DNA of 10,361 nucleotides from RGIG529 sp963929765 (GCA_963929765.1 CAWVKD010000003.1:1-10361); one strand, 5' to 3'. Positions 1 to 5,349 are shown, counted from the stretch's first letter. Notes: generated by a model from the sequence alone, not told the origin. Numbers and translations are program-made.

Positions 1-22
1 AGACAGTCTTTCCGACTGTCCT
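1..22 (-). terminator. Possible terminator hairpin downstream of tRNA-Gly
   Basis: A perfect 7-bp inverted repeat (gacagtc / gactgtc, loop tttcc) lies just beyond the CCA end of the minus-strand tRNA. That is where a tRNA terminator would sit. Any U-tract would fall outside the window, so the call rests on the stem and its position only. Confidence 0.4.
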
Positions 23-28
23 TTTGTG

Positions 29-103
29 TGGAGCGGGAGACGGGATTCGGACCCGCGACTTTCACCTTGGCAAGGTGACACTCTACCCCTGAGTCACTCC
101 CGC
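29..103 (-). tRNA. tRNA-Gly (anticodon GCC), CCA encoded
   Basis: Read on the minus strand, this folds as a full cloverleaf. The 7-bp acceptor stem is GCGGGAG/CTCCCGC (97-103 with 33-39). The anticodon loop CTTGCCAAG gives GCC, which reads glycine GGC/GGU codons. The T-arm has a GCGGG/CCCGT stem with loop TCCGAAT. The discriminator base is U, as expected for bacterial tRNA-Gly, and CCA is encoded at 29-31. It stands alone behind its own promoter, with no further tRNA in the window. Confidence 0.96.
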
Positions 104-148
104 ATTTTCACTTTTTGTTTTCTGCTGTTTTGCTTGACAACGTAGCCT

Positions 149-177
149 ATTATAACCATAAGAAAGCCAAATGTCAA
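149..177 (-). promoter_or_regulatory. Consensus SigA promoter of tRNA-Gly
   Basis: On the minus strand a perfect -35 TTGACA (172-177) and a perfect -10 TATAAT (149-154) are separated by exactly 17 bases. The predicted start is about 40 bases before the tRNA 5' end at 103. A fully consensus promoter is expected for a stable RNA. The remaining stretch to 261 is A/T-rich and shows no further feature. Confidence 0.88.
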
Positions 178-261
178 CACTTTTTTAAAAAAAATAAAAA
201 ATAATTGTTTTCTTTTTATTTCCGCCCTATAGAGAGGAAAAGAGGCGAATAGCAATAGAGT

Positions 262-290
262 GCAAAAGCGTTCCTCTGGAACGCTTTTGC
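262..290 (-). terminator. Intrinsic terminator of the HD-domain gene
   Basis: A perfect 13-bp inverted repeat (arms 262-274 and 278-290, 3-base loop) starts one base after the stop codon of the HD-domain gene. The arm ends in cgcttttgc rather than a long U-run, so termination may be imperfect. It also separates the gene from the tRNA promoter. Confidence 0.7.
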
Positions 291-291
291 G

Positions 292-771
292 TTAACGGTG
301 TGGAATATGTGCTTTCAGATATGCTTCATAACGTACCCGATGTTCCTCGCGGGAAAATGGAATTCCATACCAGGTGCAGTCCAGCACATCTGCATCTTTT
401 ACCACTTCATCGATTGGGTCATCCACAAACGATTTGCGGCTATGGTTTTTAACTGCCTGCGCAATAATCTCTATTTCATCTGGTGTAAATAGATTTAAAG
501 AAGAGAGAAATGGCTTGATAGGTTCATATCCTGCTTCTGCATGGCCTTTTTGCTTTCCTGTCAAGATTCTTCCATAGTCATGTACAGAACAGGCACAGGC
601 GCAGAGTTCAGGATCTAGCCCCCGCTCTTCGGCTAGCATCCAAGCCAGACGGGCGCTGCTCGCCATATGCACTCTTTCCCAGTCGATAGGTTCATCCCTT
701 TCCTCTACGAGAGGGGCATAATGATCGATCTCACGCAACAAGGCGCTCTGCAATTGCATTATACGATTCAT
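292..771 (-). CDS. HD-domain phosphohydrolase family protein
   Basis: This is a 159-aa soluble protein with no signal peptide or membrane segment. The HD-superfamily metal ligands are visible: H35 in WERVHM, the H64-D65 pair in SVHDYGR, H77, H110 in KNHSRK, and D126/D128 in KDADVLD. This pattern fits a small single-domain metal-dependent phosphohydrolase such as those acting on nucleotides. The substrate cannot be read from the sequence. The ATG at 771 is preceded by an AGGAAG ribosome binding site; a second Met at codon 5 has no better site. It is divergent from the class II aldolase gene and ends in its own hairpin, so it is probably monocistronic. The family call is strong; the exact function is unknown. 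Confidence 0.85.
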   Translation of the reverse strand: MNRIMQLQSALLREIDHYAPLVEERDEPIDWERVHMASSARLAWMLAEERGLDPELCACACSVHDYGRILTGKQKGHAEAGYEPIKPFLSSLNLFTPDEIEIIAQAVKNHSRKSFVDDPIDEVVKDADVLDCTWYGIPFSREEHRVRYEAYLKAHIPHR

Positions 772-837
772 GAGGTTCTTCCTTTCTTTTGTGATAGATT
801 CAGTGTATCATATTTCTCTAAAAAGGGAAAGAAAGGG

Positions 838-867
838 TTTACATCATAGAATAGAGATGGATATAAT
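838..867 (+). promoter_or_regulatory. SigA promoter of the class II aldolase gene
   Basis: A -35 TTTACA (838-843) and a -10 TATAAT (862-867) lie 18 bases apart. Transcription would start near 874, leaving a leader of about 16 bases that carries the GAAGGG ribosome binding site (879-884). This placement excludes upstream in-frame starts at 770 and 857. No equally good promoter was found for the divergent HD-domain gene; a TATGAT on the minus strand lacks a clear -35. Confidence 0.8.
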
Positions 868-889
868 AGTAAAAGAGAGAAGGGATTCC

Positions 890-1513
890 ATGGAAGAGAA
901 AAAGGTTTTGATTTGTGCGTTTGGGAAAAAGTTATGGCAAAGAGGGTATGTTGCTTCTAATGATGGAAATCTTAGCATCCGATTAGAAGATGGAACGTAT
1001 CTTATTACACCCTCCGGCGTGAGCAAAGGAGAATTGAGGCCAGAGATGATTGTGCATATCGATAGGGAAGGGCAGTTGCTTTCCCCGTCTTTGTATCATC
1101 CATCTTCAGAGTGGCCCATGCATCTGCGGTGCTACGAAAAACGCCCGGATATTGGGGGTGTAGTCCATGCTCATCCAGTGGCGGCAACGGCTTTTGCCTG
1201 TGCCAGGAGGCCCCTGGATGCCCCTATTTTGGGCGAATTTTTAATGGCCCTGGGGAAAGTACCTGTAGCCCCATATGGGAGGACGGGGACTATGGAGATT
1301 CCAGAGGCCATAACCCCGCTTTTAAGGGATCATGATGGTATCTTGCTGGCCAATCATGGTGCCTTGACTTTAGGCCCGGACTTGGAAACGGCATATTACC
1401 GAATGGAGAGCATGGAGCATACGGCACGGATTTATTTGGCACTGGGGCAATTGGGCGGAGGCATTCCTCTTGCAAAAGAAGAAGTAGAAGCATTGATGCA
1501 GCAAAAATCATAA
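890..1513 (+). CDS. Class II aldolase/adducin family protein (L-fuculose-phosphate aldolase-like)
   Basis: This is a 207-aa cytosolic enzyme of the zinc-dependent class II aldolase family, which splits sugar phosphates such as L-fuculose-1-phosphate into DHAP and an aldehyde. Visible motifs include SNDGNLSIR (23-31), TPSGVSKG (40-47), the catalytic glutamate E74 in SSEWPMH, two zinc histidines in HAHP (H93, H95) and a third in ANHGALTLG (H156). These match the FucA zinc triad and acid/base glutamate. The length is close to E. coli FucA. The ATG at 890 is chosen because the SD (880-884) and promoter lie just upstream; the same frame is open back to 770 but that part would not be transcribed. 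No fucose or rhamnose genes are nearby, so the true substrate could also be a ribulose or methylthioribulose phosphate. It stands alone, with its own terminator. Confidence 0.88.
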   Translation: MEEKKVLICAFGKKLWQRGYVASNDGNLSIRLEDGTYLITPSGVSKGELRPEMIVHIDREGQLLSPSLYHPSSEWPMHLRCYEKRPDIGGVVHAHPVAATAFACARRPLDAPILGEFLMALGKVPVAPYGRTGTMEIPEAITPLLRDHDGILLANHGALTLGPDLETAYYRMESMEHTARIYLALGQLGGGIPLAKEEVEALMQQKS

Positions 1514-1522
1514 AGCCATAGC

Positions 1523-1561
1523 AAAAGCCACTCTCTCGCGAAAGGAGAGAGTGGCTTTTTT
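1523..1561. terminator. Bidirectional terminator between aldolase gene and prfB
   Basis: An 11-bp perfect stem (1527-1537 with 1545-1555, loop gcgaaag) is extended by aaaa/tttt and followed on the plus strand by seven T. On the minus strand it is followed by TTTTG. It lies 13 bases after the aldolase stop and just beyond the prfB stop, so it serves both convergent genes. Confidence 0.92.
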
Positions 1562-1562
1562 T

Positions 1563-2684
1563 CTATTTTTCCGCCCAATTTCCTGTGGCGTCTGCTTTCA
1601 AATATGCATTGATGAAACCATCGATTTCACCATCCATGACAGCTGCAATATTACCGGACTCAAAACCGGTTCGATGGTCTTTGACCAAAGTATAAGGCAT
1701 AAATACATAAGAGCGTATTTGACTGCCCCATTCGATTTTCATTTGGACACCTTTGATGTCTTCAATTTGATCCAAATGCTCTCGTTCTTTGATTTCAATT
1801 AGTTTAGAGCGCAGCATGCGCATGGCCATTTCTCGGTTTTGGTGTTGACTTCGTTCATTTTGACAGGCAACAATAACGCCTGTAGGCAAGTGGGTAATGC
1901 GGATGGCGGATTCTGTTTTGTTCACATGTTGGCCGCCCGCCCCGCCACTACGGTATGTGTCTACTTTTAAATCCTCTGGACGGATGTCAACTTCCACATC
2001 GTCTCCAATTTCTGGCATGACTTCCAATGCGGCAAAAGAAGTGTGGCGACGACCGGAAGAATCGAAAGGGGAAACACGAACCAGGCGGTGGACACCAGAT
2101 TCACTGCGCATGTAGCCGTAAGCATTCTCTCCTTCGATTAAGACAGTAGCACTTTTCATACCAGCTTCATCCCCGTCTAAGTAGTCTAAAACCTTATATT
2201 GGTATCCGTGTCGCTCTGCCCAGCGAGTGTACATCCGGAATAACATCTGGGCCCAGTCCTGCGCTTCTGTTCCACCGGCGCCGGCATGGAAAGATAAGAT
2301 GGCATTGTTATGATCATATTCTCCGGATAATAAGGTTTCCAGACGTGCTTGTTCCAAAGCATCGGACAGCTCCTCATATCCGCTGGTGAGCTCTGGGAGA
2401 AGACTTTCATCTTGTTCTTCCAGAGCCATTTCGCAGAGAGTTTCCAAATCCTCCCATTGCCGCATCATATTGGCATGAGAAGCGCATTTTGCTTTTAAAT
2501 GTTTCATACGTTGCAACACTTTTTGGGAACGTGTCAGGTCATTCCAGAAACCATCTGCTGTACTTTCTTGTTCCAGTTTCTCCAATTCACGGCGGGCTCC
2601 TTCTAAATCCAGTGCCGACCCTAAATCATCCAGTGTTGGACGCATATTGTGTAACTTCTGCTTATATTCTTCAAATTCAATCAT
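1563..2684 (-). CDS. prfB: Peptide chain release factor 2 (RF2), continuous frame
   Basis: This is a 373-aa class I release factor that reads UGA/UAA in the ribosomal A site and triggers peptidyl-tRNA hydrolysis. The RF2-specific tripeptide SPF is at 205-207, and the GGQ hydrolysis motif is at 250-252 within GGAGGQHVNK. The N-terminal part (1-130) is the helical PCRF domain. The ATG at 2684 lies 6 bases after an AAGGCGGG ribosome binding site; a TTG one codon upstream is too close to it. Most bacterial prfB genes carry an in-frame UGA near codon 25 that needs a +1 frameshift. Here the same spot reads Leu25-Asp26-Leu27 (CTG GAT TTA) with no stop, so full-length RF2 is made without frameshifting and its usual autoregulation is absent. 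It ends at the shared terminator with the aldolase gene. Confidence 0.97.
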   Translation of the reverse strand: MIEFEEYKQKLHNMRPTLDDLGSALDLEGARRELEKLEQESTADGFWNDLTRSQKVLQRMKHLKAKCASHANMMRQWEDLETLCEMALEEQDESLLPELTSGYEELSDALEQARLETLLSGEYDHNNAILSFHAGAGGTEAQDWAQMLFRMYTRWAERHGYQYKVLDYLDGDEAGMKSATVLIEGENAYGYMRSESGVHRLVRVSPFDSSGRRHTSFAALEVMPEIGDDVEVDIRPEDLKVDTYRSGGAGGQHVNKTESAIRITHLPTGVIVACQNERSQHQNREMAMRMLRSKLIEIKEREHLDQIEDIKGVQMKIEWGSQIRSYVFMPYTLVKDHRTGFESGNIAAVMDGEIDGFINAYLKADATGNWAEK

Positions 2685-2719
2685 CAATTTCCCGCCTTTT
2701 GTCTTTCGTATTCTACTAT

Positions 2720-2748
2720 ATTATACAAAAAATACGGAGGACTGTAAA
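2720..2748 (-). promoter_or_regulatory. SigA promoter of prfB
   Basis: On the minus strand a -35 TTTACA (2743-2748) and a -10 TATAAT (2720-2725) are spaced by exactly 17 bases. The predicted start is about 30 bases ahead of the ATG at 2684. prfB is therefore transcribed on its own here, rather than as part of a secA-prfB unit as in many Firmicutes. Confidence 0.85.
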
Positions 2749-2764
2749 GAGAAAAGGCAGGGTG

Positions 2765-2869
2765 TTAGCGCTCGCTGGTGCACCATTCTTCATTGCTGTC
2801 AAAAATCAAATCGTCCACATCTTGTGTTGCCGGCCGCTCTTCGTGGAAGCAAACATTCCATACACGCAT
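2765..2869 (-). CDS. Doubtful small ORF (34 aa) upstream of prfB
   Basis: The frame from the ATG at 2869 encodes 34 residues, MRVWNVCF... ending SNEEWCTSER: acidic, with two cysteines. An AAAGGGG ribosome binding site lies 8 bases upstream of that ATG. The frame stays open upstream to 3217, and residues just before the ATG also look protein-like, so a longer product from an alternative start (for example 3013, which lacks an SD) is possible. No clear promoter or terminator frames it, and the prfB promoter starts right behind its stop. I do not recognise it. It may be a relic or a chance ORF. Confidence 0.3.
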   Translation of the reverse strand: MRVWNVCFHEERPATQDVDDLIFDSNEEWCTSER

Positions 2870-3005
2870 TTCCATATCCCCTTTCTCAATTGTCAATTCG
2901 GTACAGTGATCATATGGCAAAGTTCCTATGGGCACTGTAACATACTGTACAGCATACAGATTAGTATATGCAAAAGAGATGAAAAGATGCCCGAAAAAAG
3001 GGAGG

Positions 3006-3034
3006 TTACACATTATTTTTTCAGGTGGTATAAA
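3006..3034 (+). promoter_or_regulatory. Weak candidate promoter upstream of the xpt region
   Basis: TTACAC (3006-3011) and TATAAA (3029-3034) are spaced by 17 bases, with TGG directly before the -10 (extended -10 pattern). It would drive a leader holding the small ORF at 3049 and then xpt. Support is from hexamer match only, and a better xpt promoter lies downstream. Confidence 0.3.
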
Positions 3035-3048
3035 GTACGAGGAGAAAA

Positions 3049-3189
3049 GTGGTGTCAAAAAGAAGGAAAGGAAAAAATGAGACAAGAGATATAACAAAAA
3101 AAGGCCAGTTCCTTGTGTTGATCTGGAGGGGATGGTATAATAAAAAAATAGAATGGTTACAACGAGGAATCGGAGGAAGAAGGGATTGA
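3049..3189 (+). CDS. Doubtful 46-aa basic ORF ending two bases before xpt
   Basis: A GTG at 3049 (a second GTG follows at 3052) sits 4 to 7 bases after a GAGGAG ribosome binding site. It opens a 46-residue lysine/arginine-rich frame that stops at 3187-3189, two bases before the xpt ATG. This spacing would suit translational coupling. However, the frame runs across the strong xpt promoter, and codons there spell the -10 box. Its composition is what A/G-rich intergenic DNA gives by chance. I do not recognise the peptide, and it is probably not a gene. Confidence 0.2.
   Translation: MVSKRRKGKNETRDITKKGQFLVLIWRGWYNKKIEWLQRGIGGRRD
3113..3141 (+). promoter_or_regulatory. SigA promoter of xpt
   Basis: A perfect -10 TATAAT (3136-3141) is preceded by TGG, an extended -10, and a TTGTGT -35 lies 17 bases upstream (3113-3118). 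The predicted leader to the ATG at 3192 is only about 43 bases. That is too short for a purine riboswitch, the usual controller of xpt in bacilli. Confidence 0.7.
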
Positions 3190-3191
3190 CC

Positions 3192-3767
3192 ATGAAGATT
3201 CTAGAAGAAAGAATCAAACGTGATGGTGTGATTCAAGCAGGTGGCGTGTTGAAAGTAGACCGTTTTTTGAATCACCAAATGGATATTGCGTTTTTTGGGC
3301 TGCTGGCCCAGGAATTTTACCGGCTGTTTGGGGAATGTGGCGTGACCAAAATTTTAACGATAGAGGCGTCTGGAATTGGAATTGCATGTATTACAGCTCA
3401 ACCCTTTGGTGTGCCTGTTATCTTTGCCAAGAAAACCAGAACAAAGAATATTGCAGGAGAAGTCTATACAAGCCGTATAGAATCCTTCACCCACGGTGTG
3501 ACGTATGATATTATCGTATCCAAAGAATGTTTGCGCCCAGAGGACCGTGTGTTGATTATCGATGATTTTTTGGCCAATGGCAGTGCCCTTTTGGGATTAT
3601 CCCAATTGGTAAAAGATGCAGGGGCCACATTGATTGGCGCCGGCATTGTCATTGAAAAAGCTTTTCAGCGCGGAGGAGAACTGGTTCGCAGTCATGGAAT
3701 CCGTGTGGAGTCTTTGGCCAAAATTAAAAGAATGAGTGAAAAAGAAGGCATTGTTTTTACAAAGTAG
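3192..3767 (+). CDS. xpt: Xanthine phosphoribosyltransferase
   Basis: This is a 191-aa cytosolic type I phosphoribosyltransferase that salvages xanthine to XMP using PRPP. The PRPP-binding loop VLIIDDFLANGSA is at 120-132. The family-typical stretches TIEASGIG (56-63), VPVIFAKK (74-81), IIVSKECL (107-114) and RVESLAKI at the C-terminal end match the Xpt/PurR-like family closely, and the length is normal. The ATG at 3192 is chosen because an AAGGG site lies 7 bases upstream and the family starts with a short MxxLEERI. An in-frame ATG at 3153 has no ribosome binding site. No permease (pbuX) follows; instead the gene faces a convergent small membrane protein gene. Confidence 0.95.
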   Translation: MKILEERIKRDGVIQAGGVLKVDRFLNHQMDIAFFGLLAQEFYRLFGECGVTKILTIEASGIGIACITAQPFGVPVIFAKKTRTKNIAGEVYTSRIESFTHGVTYDIIVSKECLRPEDRVLIIDDFLANGSALLGLSQLVKDAGATLIGAGIVIEKAFQRGGELVRSHGIRVESLAKIKRMSEKEGIVFTK

Positions 3768-3868
3768 TCCCTATGTGTATGATGTATGACATCTTGCAGG
3801 ATAAAAGGACAGGGATCAAAGAGCCTTATTTTTCTCCCATGGAAGCGTATCCAAGTTTGCAGGATATC

Positions 3869-3903
3869 AAGATGCTGCCTGATGTTAAATCAGGCAGCAT
3901 CTT
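3869..3903. terminator. Bidirectional terminator hairpin between xpt and the 96-aa gene
   Basis: A perfect 15-bp stem (3869-3883 with 3889-3903, 5-base loop) lies six bases beyond the stop of the minus-strand gene and about 100 bases after xpt. The flanking T-runs are short (ctgtttc on plus), but stem strength and convergent position support a shared terminator. Bases 3768-3868 hold nothing recognisable. Confidence 0.75.
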
Positions 3904-3909
3904 CTGTTT

Positions 3910-4200
3910 CTATCCCATTGATATGCCAGAGAGTAACGTGGCAAGCAACCAGATAAGACTGGCAACAGTAGCGCCTGCAGCGAAAAAGGTAGAAGAAGGA
4001 ATCCGTTTGAACCAACGGTTCCATCCTGTTTTTTGCTGTACATATCCATCGGCAACTTGACGTGCCTCTTCTAATACTTGTTCAGCTGTAACACCGCTGT
4101 TTTCTGGCGTGTCGCGCACGATAAAAATGGCCTGTTCAAAAAGACGGGGATCAGGGGATTTTACAACAATCACTTGACGTGATACTCCTTTGACCATCAT
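3910..4200 (-). CDS. Conserved-looking small protein with C-terminal membrane anchor, function unknown
   Basis: This is a 96-aa protein. Residues 1-65 are soluble and mixed alpha/beta in character: a strand-rich start (QVIVVKSPDP), a segment FEQAIFIVRD, and a helix VTAEQVLEEARQVADGYV. A basic WNRWFKR patch follows, then one hydrophobic helix at about 72-92, giving a tail-anchored layout with the N-terminal part probably in the cytoplasm. The ATG at 4200 follows a strong GAGGAGG site with 5-base spacing; a TTG further upstream overlaps that site. It is monocistronic, convergent with xpt, and its start is near the folT control region on the opposite strand. I do not recognise a named family. 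The clean SD and terminator support a real gene. Confidence 0.75.
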   Translation of the reverse strand: MMVKGVSRQVIVVKSPDPRLFEQAIFIVRDTPENSGVTAEQVLEEARQVADGYVQQKTGWNRWFKRIPSSTFFAAGATVASLIWLLATLLSGISMG

Positions 4201-4226
4201 GGTTTCCTCCTCTACCAATATTTTCT

Positions 4227-4251
4227 TCTTTCAGTGTAACCACCTGAAAGA
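4227..4251. repeat. Inverted repeat upstream of the 96-aa gene
   Basis: Arms tctttcag (4227-4234) and ctgaaaga (4244-4251) are perfect complements around a 9-base centre. The repeat lies 27 bases ahead of the minus-strand ATG at 4200 and about 45 bases before the folT -35. It could be an operator or a 5' leader hairpin. Nothing identifies a regulator. Confidence 0.4.
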
Positions 4252-4293
4252 GGGGATATACAGTAGAGAAAGAAAAGTTTTTTCAAATTCCTC

Positions 4294-4321
4294 TTGTAAT
4301 TTCGCCTAAAAGCGTTATAAT
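4294..4321 (+). promoter_or_regulatory. SigA promoter of the folT leader
   Basis: A perfect -10 TATAAT (4316-4321) and a TTGTAA -35 (4294-4299) are spaced by 16 bases. Transcription would start near 4328, about ten bases before the riboswitch aptamer, giving a leader of roughly 220 bases before the folT ATG. Confidence 0.75.
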
Positions 4322-4337
4322 GAAAAGGCAATTCATA

Positions 4338-4520
4338 AGCAGAGTAGGTTAGCGTGTGTTTTAACTGGAGTTTTCAGTTACGGAGAAAGGATTCTCTGGA
4401 GTGTCAGCGGGACGGGGAGTTGTCCGCTGAACGAATAATCCGTTTTGGATTTACAGTACGTTAGCCGCATCCCGCTGCTACATACCGGAGTCTGGGCGGA
4501 CAGAGCCTCCTCTATGTGGC
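4338..4520 (+). promoter_or_regulatory. THF-type riboswitch (aptamer 4338-4479 plus antiterminator)
   Basis: The aptamer matches the THF riboswitch plan by eye. P1 is agcag/ctgct (4338-4342 with 4475-4479). AGAGTAG (4341-4347) faces GCATCC (4467-4472). P2 is ggttagcg/cgttagcc (4347-4354 with 4459-4466). P3 is 4405-4413 with 4422-4429, capped by ggggagtt. A conserved ACGAA follows (4430-4434), then a small P4 hairpin (atcc/ggat, 4438-4449). Two extra hairpins (4362-4380 and 4381-4398) are inserted between P2 and P3. After the aptamer, 4477-4494 can pair with 4501-4520 as an antiterminator, using the 3' side of P1. Ligand binding should hold P1 shut and favour the downstream terminator, switching folT off when reduced folate is plentiful. 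The position in front of folT is the classical site for this RNA. Confidence 0.8.
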
Positions 4521-4545
4521 AACAACATTGAGAGGAGGTTTTTTT
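4506..4545 (+). terminator. Riboswitch-controlled terminator that also hides the folT SD
   Basis: An 8-bp stem cctcctct/agaggagg (4506-4513 with 4531-4538), with inner atgt/acat pairing, is followed directly by seven T (4539-4545). The 3' arm is also the folT Shine-Dalgarno sequence (GAGGAGG, 8 bases before the ATG at 4547). The same hairpin can therefore stop transcription and block translation. It excludes the antiterminator, which needs 4507-4520. Confidence 0.9.
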
Positions 4546-4546
4546 G

Positions 4547-5182
4547 ATGCAATTGTATCCCGGTCCTTGGAAAAAAGAATATTGGATGGAAGCGGCAAGA
4601 ACATTAAAAAGCGTACGGGCATTGGTTTTTGCCGCTGTTTTGGTGGGAGTGGAAGTCATTTTGAGTTTGCTAGCCATTCCAATTGGGGGAAATGCGCTGC
4701 AAATCCACTTTACTTTTCTGGCAATCAGTTTATCCAATTTGGTCTGCGGTCCTTTTGTGGCGCTTGTGTCCGGTTGTGCTGCAGACTTACTATCCTTTTT
4801 TGTATACTCGATGGGGTCTCCGTTCTTCCCAGGGTACACTTTAACAGCAATGCTCAGTGCGTTCATTTATGCGCTTTTTTTCTTTCGAGCACAGATCTCT
4901 GTTTTGCGGATTGTACTGTGTAAACTTGTGATCAATTATGGTATGAATGTTTTGCTCGGCTCTGTTTGGCGCATTATCCTTTATGGAAAAGGATATCTCT
5001 TTTATGTCAGTACCAGTTTTGTTAAAAACACTATTTTACTCCCCATTGAGGTATTGATCTTATTTCTGCTGTTCAGCCTGTTGCTGAAGCCGCTTGCACA
5101 TATGGGCTTGATTCCGCCTCAGCCCACACAGAGGATTCCCATCACTTGTTTTTGGCAAAAGAGCAATAAGGAAGCCATATGA
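4547..5182 (+). CDS. folT: Folate ECF transporter S component FolT
   Basis: This is a 211-aa integral membrane protein with about six hydrophobic helices (roughly 25-45, 52-70, 71-90, 98-115, 120-140, 155-182). It matches FolT-type substrate-binding subunits of energy-coupling-factor importers. The family stretches GSPFFPGYTL (90-99), NYGMNVL (130-136) and RIILYGK (142-148) are clear. It captures folate and works with EcfA1/A2 ATPases and EcfT, which are not in this window (group II arrangement). The usual RxxKN motif reads SFVKN at 157-161, with Ser replacing Arg. The ATG at 4547 lies 8 bases after the SD; a TTG one codon upstream lies inside the U-tract. Control is by the THF-like riboswitch, which supports the folate assignment over other S components. 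Confidence 0.92.
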   Translation: MQLYPGPWKKEYWMEAARTLKSVRALVFAAVLVGVEVILSLLAIPIGGNALQIHFTFLAISLSNLVCGPFVALVSGCAADLLSFFVYSMGSPFFPGYTLTAMLSAFIYALFFFRAQISVLRIVLCKLVINYGMNVLLGSVWRIILYGKGYLFYVSTSFVKNTILLPIEVLILFLLFSLLLKPLAHMGLIPPQPTQRIPITCFWQKSNKEAI

Positions 5183-5189
5183 GAGATGG

Positions 5190-5230
5190 AAAGAGGACTT
5201 GGTTTTATCAAGTCCTCTTTTTCTTTTGGT
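5190..5230 (+). terminator. folT terminator
   Basis: A perfect 12-bp stem (5190-5201 with 5209-5220, loop gttttat) whose 3' arm runs into tttttctttt. It starts eight bases after the folT stop codon. Confidence 0.92.
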
Positions 5231-5254
5231 GCATTGAGAATATGTCCACAGATA

Positions 5255-5294
5255 AAAGACATTTGCATGCAAAATATCTGCATGCGAAAGACAT
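5255..5294. repeat. Nested short repeats in the intergenic region
   Basis: An AAAGACAT direct repeat (5255-5262 and 5287-5294) brackets two TGCATGC palindromic cores (5264-5270 and 5279-5285, 15 bases apart). The first core extends to a perfect 12-base palindrome (5262-5273). The unit lies 55 bases ahead of the -35 at 5350, as expected of a paired operator. No regulator is identifiable. Confidence 0.45.
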
Positions 5295-5318
5295 AGATTT
5301 GAAAAGACTAACTTTTTT

Positions 5319-5338
5319 AGAAAAAGAGAACTTTTTCT
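5319..5338. repeat. A/T-rich hairpin upstream of the 5350 promoter
   Basis: The arms agaaaaag and ctttttct form a perfect 8-bp stem with a 4-base loop. It has too little GC to be a good terminator, though it could act as a weak one or be chance in A-rich DNA. Confidence 0.3.
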
Positions 5339-5349
5339 GAAAAAAGGTA

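Noticed and set aside
770..889. N-terminal extension of the aldolase frame to 770
   Set aside because: The open frame is longer, but the promoter (-10 at 862-867) and SD (880-884) place the start at 890; the extra 40 residues do not fit the family.
2489..3094. 201-codon plus-strand open frame across the prfB start
   Set aside because: Its first part is antisense to prfB codons and the rest is intergenic; there is no SD at its start and no recognisable domain.
3079..3094. Five-codon ORF (MRQEI) with AAGGAAAGG upstream, a possible leader peptide for xpt
   Set aside because: Too short to support, no attenuator hairpin follows, and purine-rich sequence here makes SD-like runs by chance.
3773..4060. 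95-codon plus-strand frame after xpt
   Set aside because: It runs through both arms of the 3869-3903 hairpin and then antisense to the 96-aa gene; no ribosome binding site.
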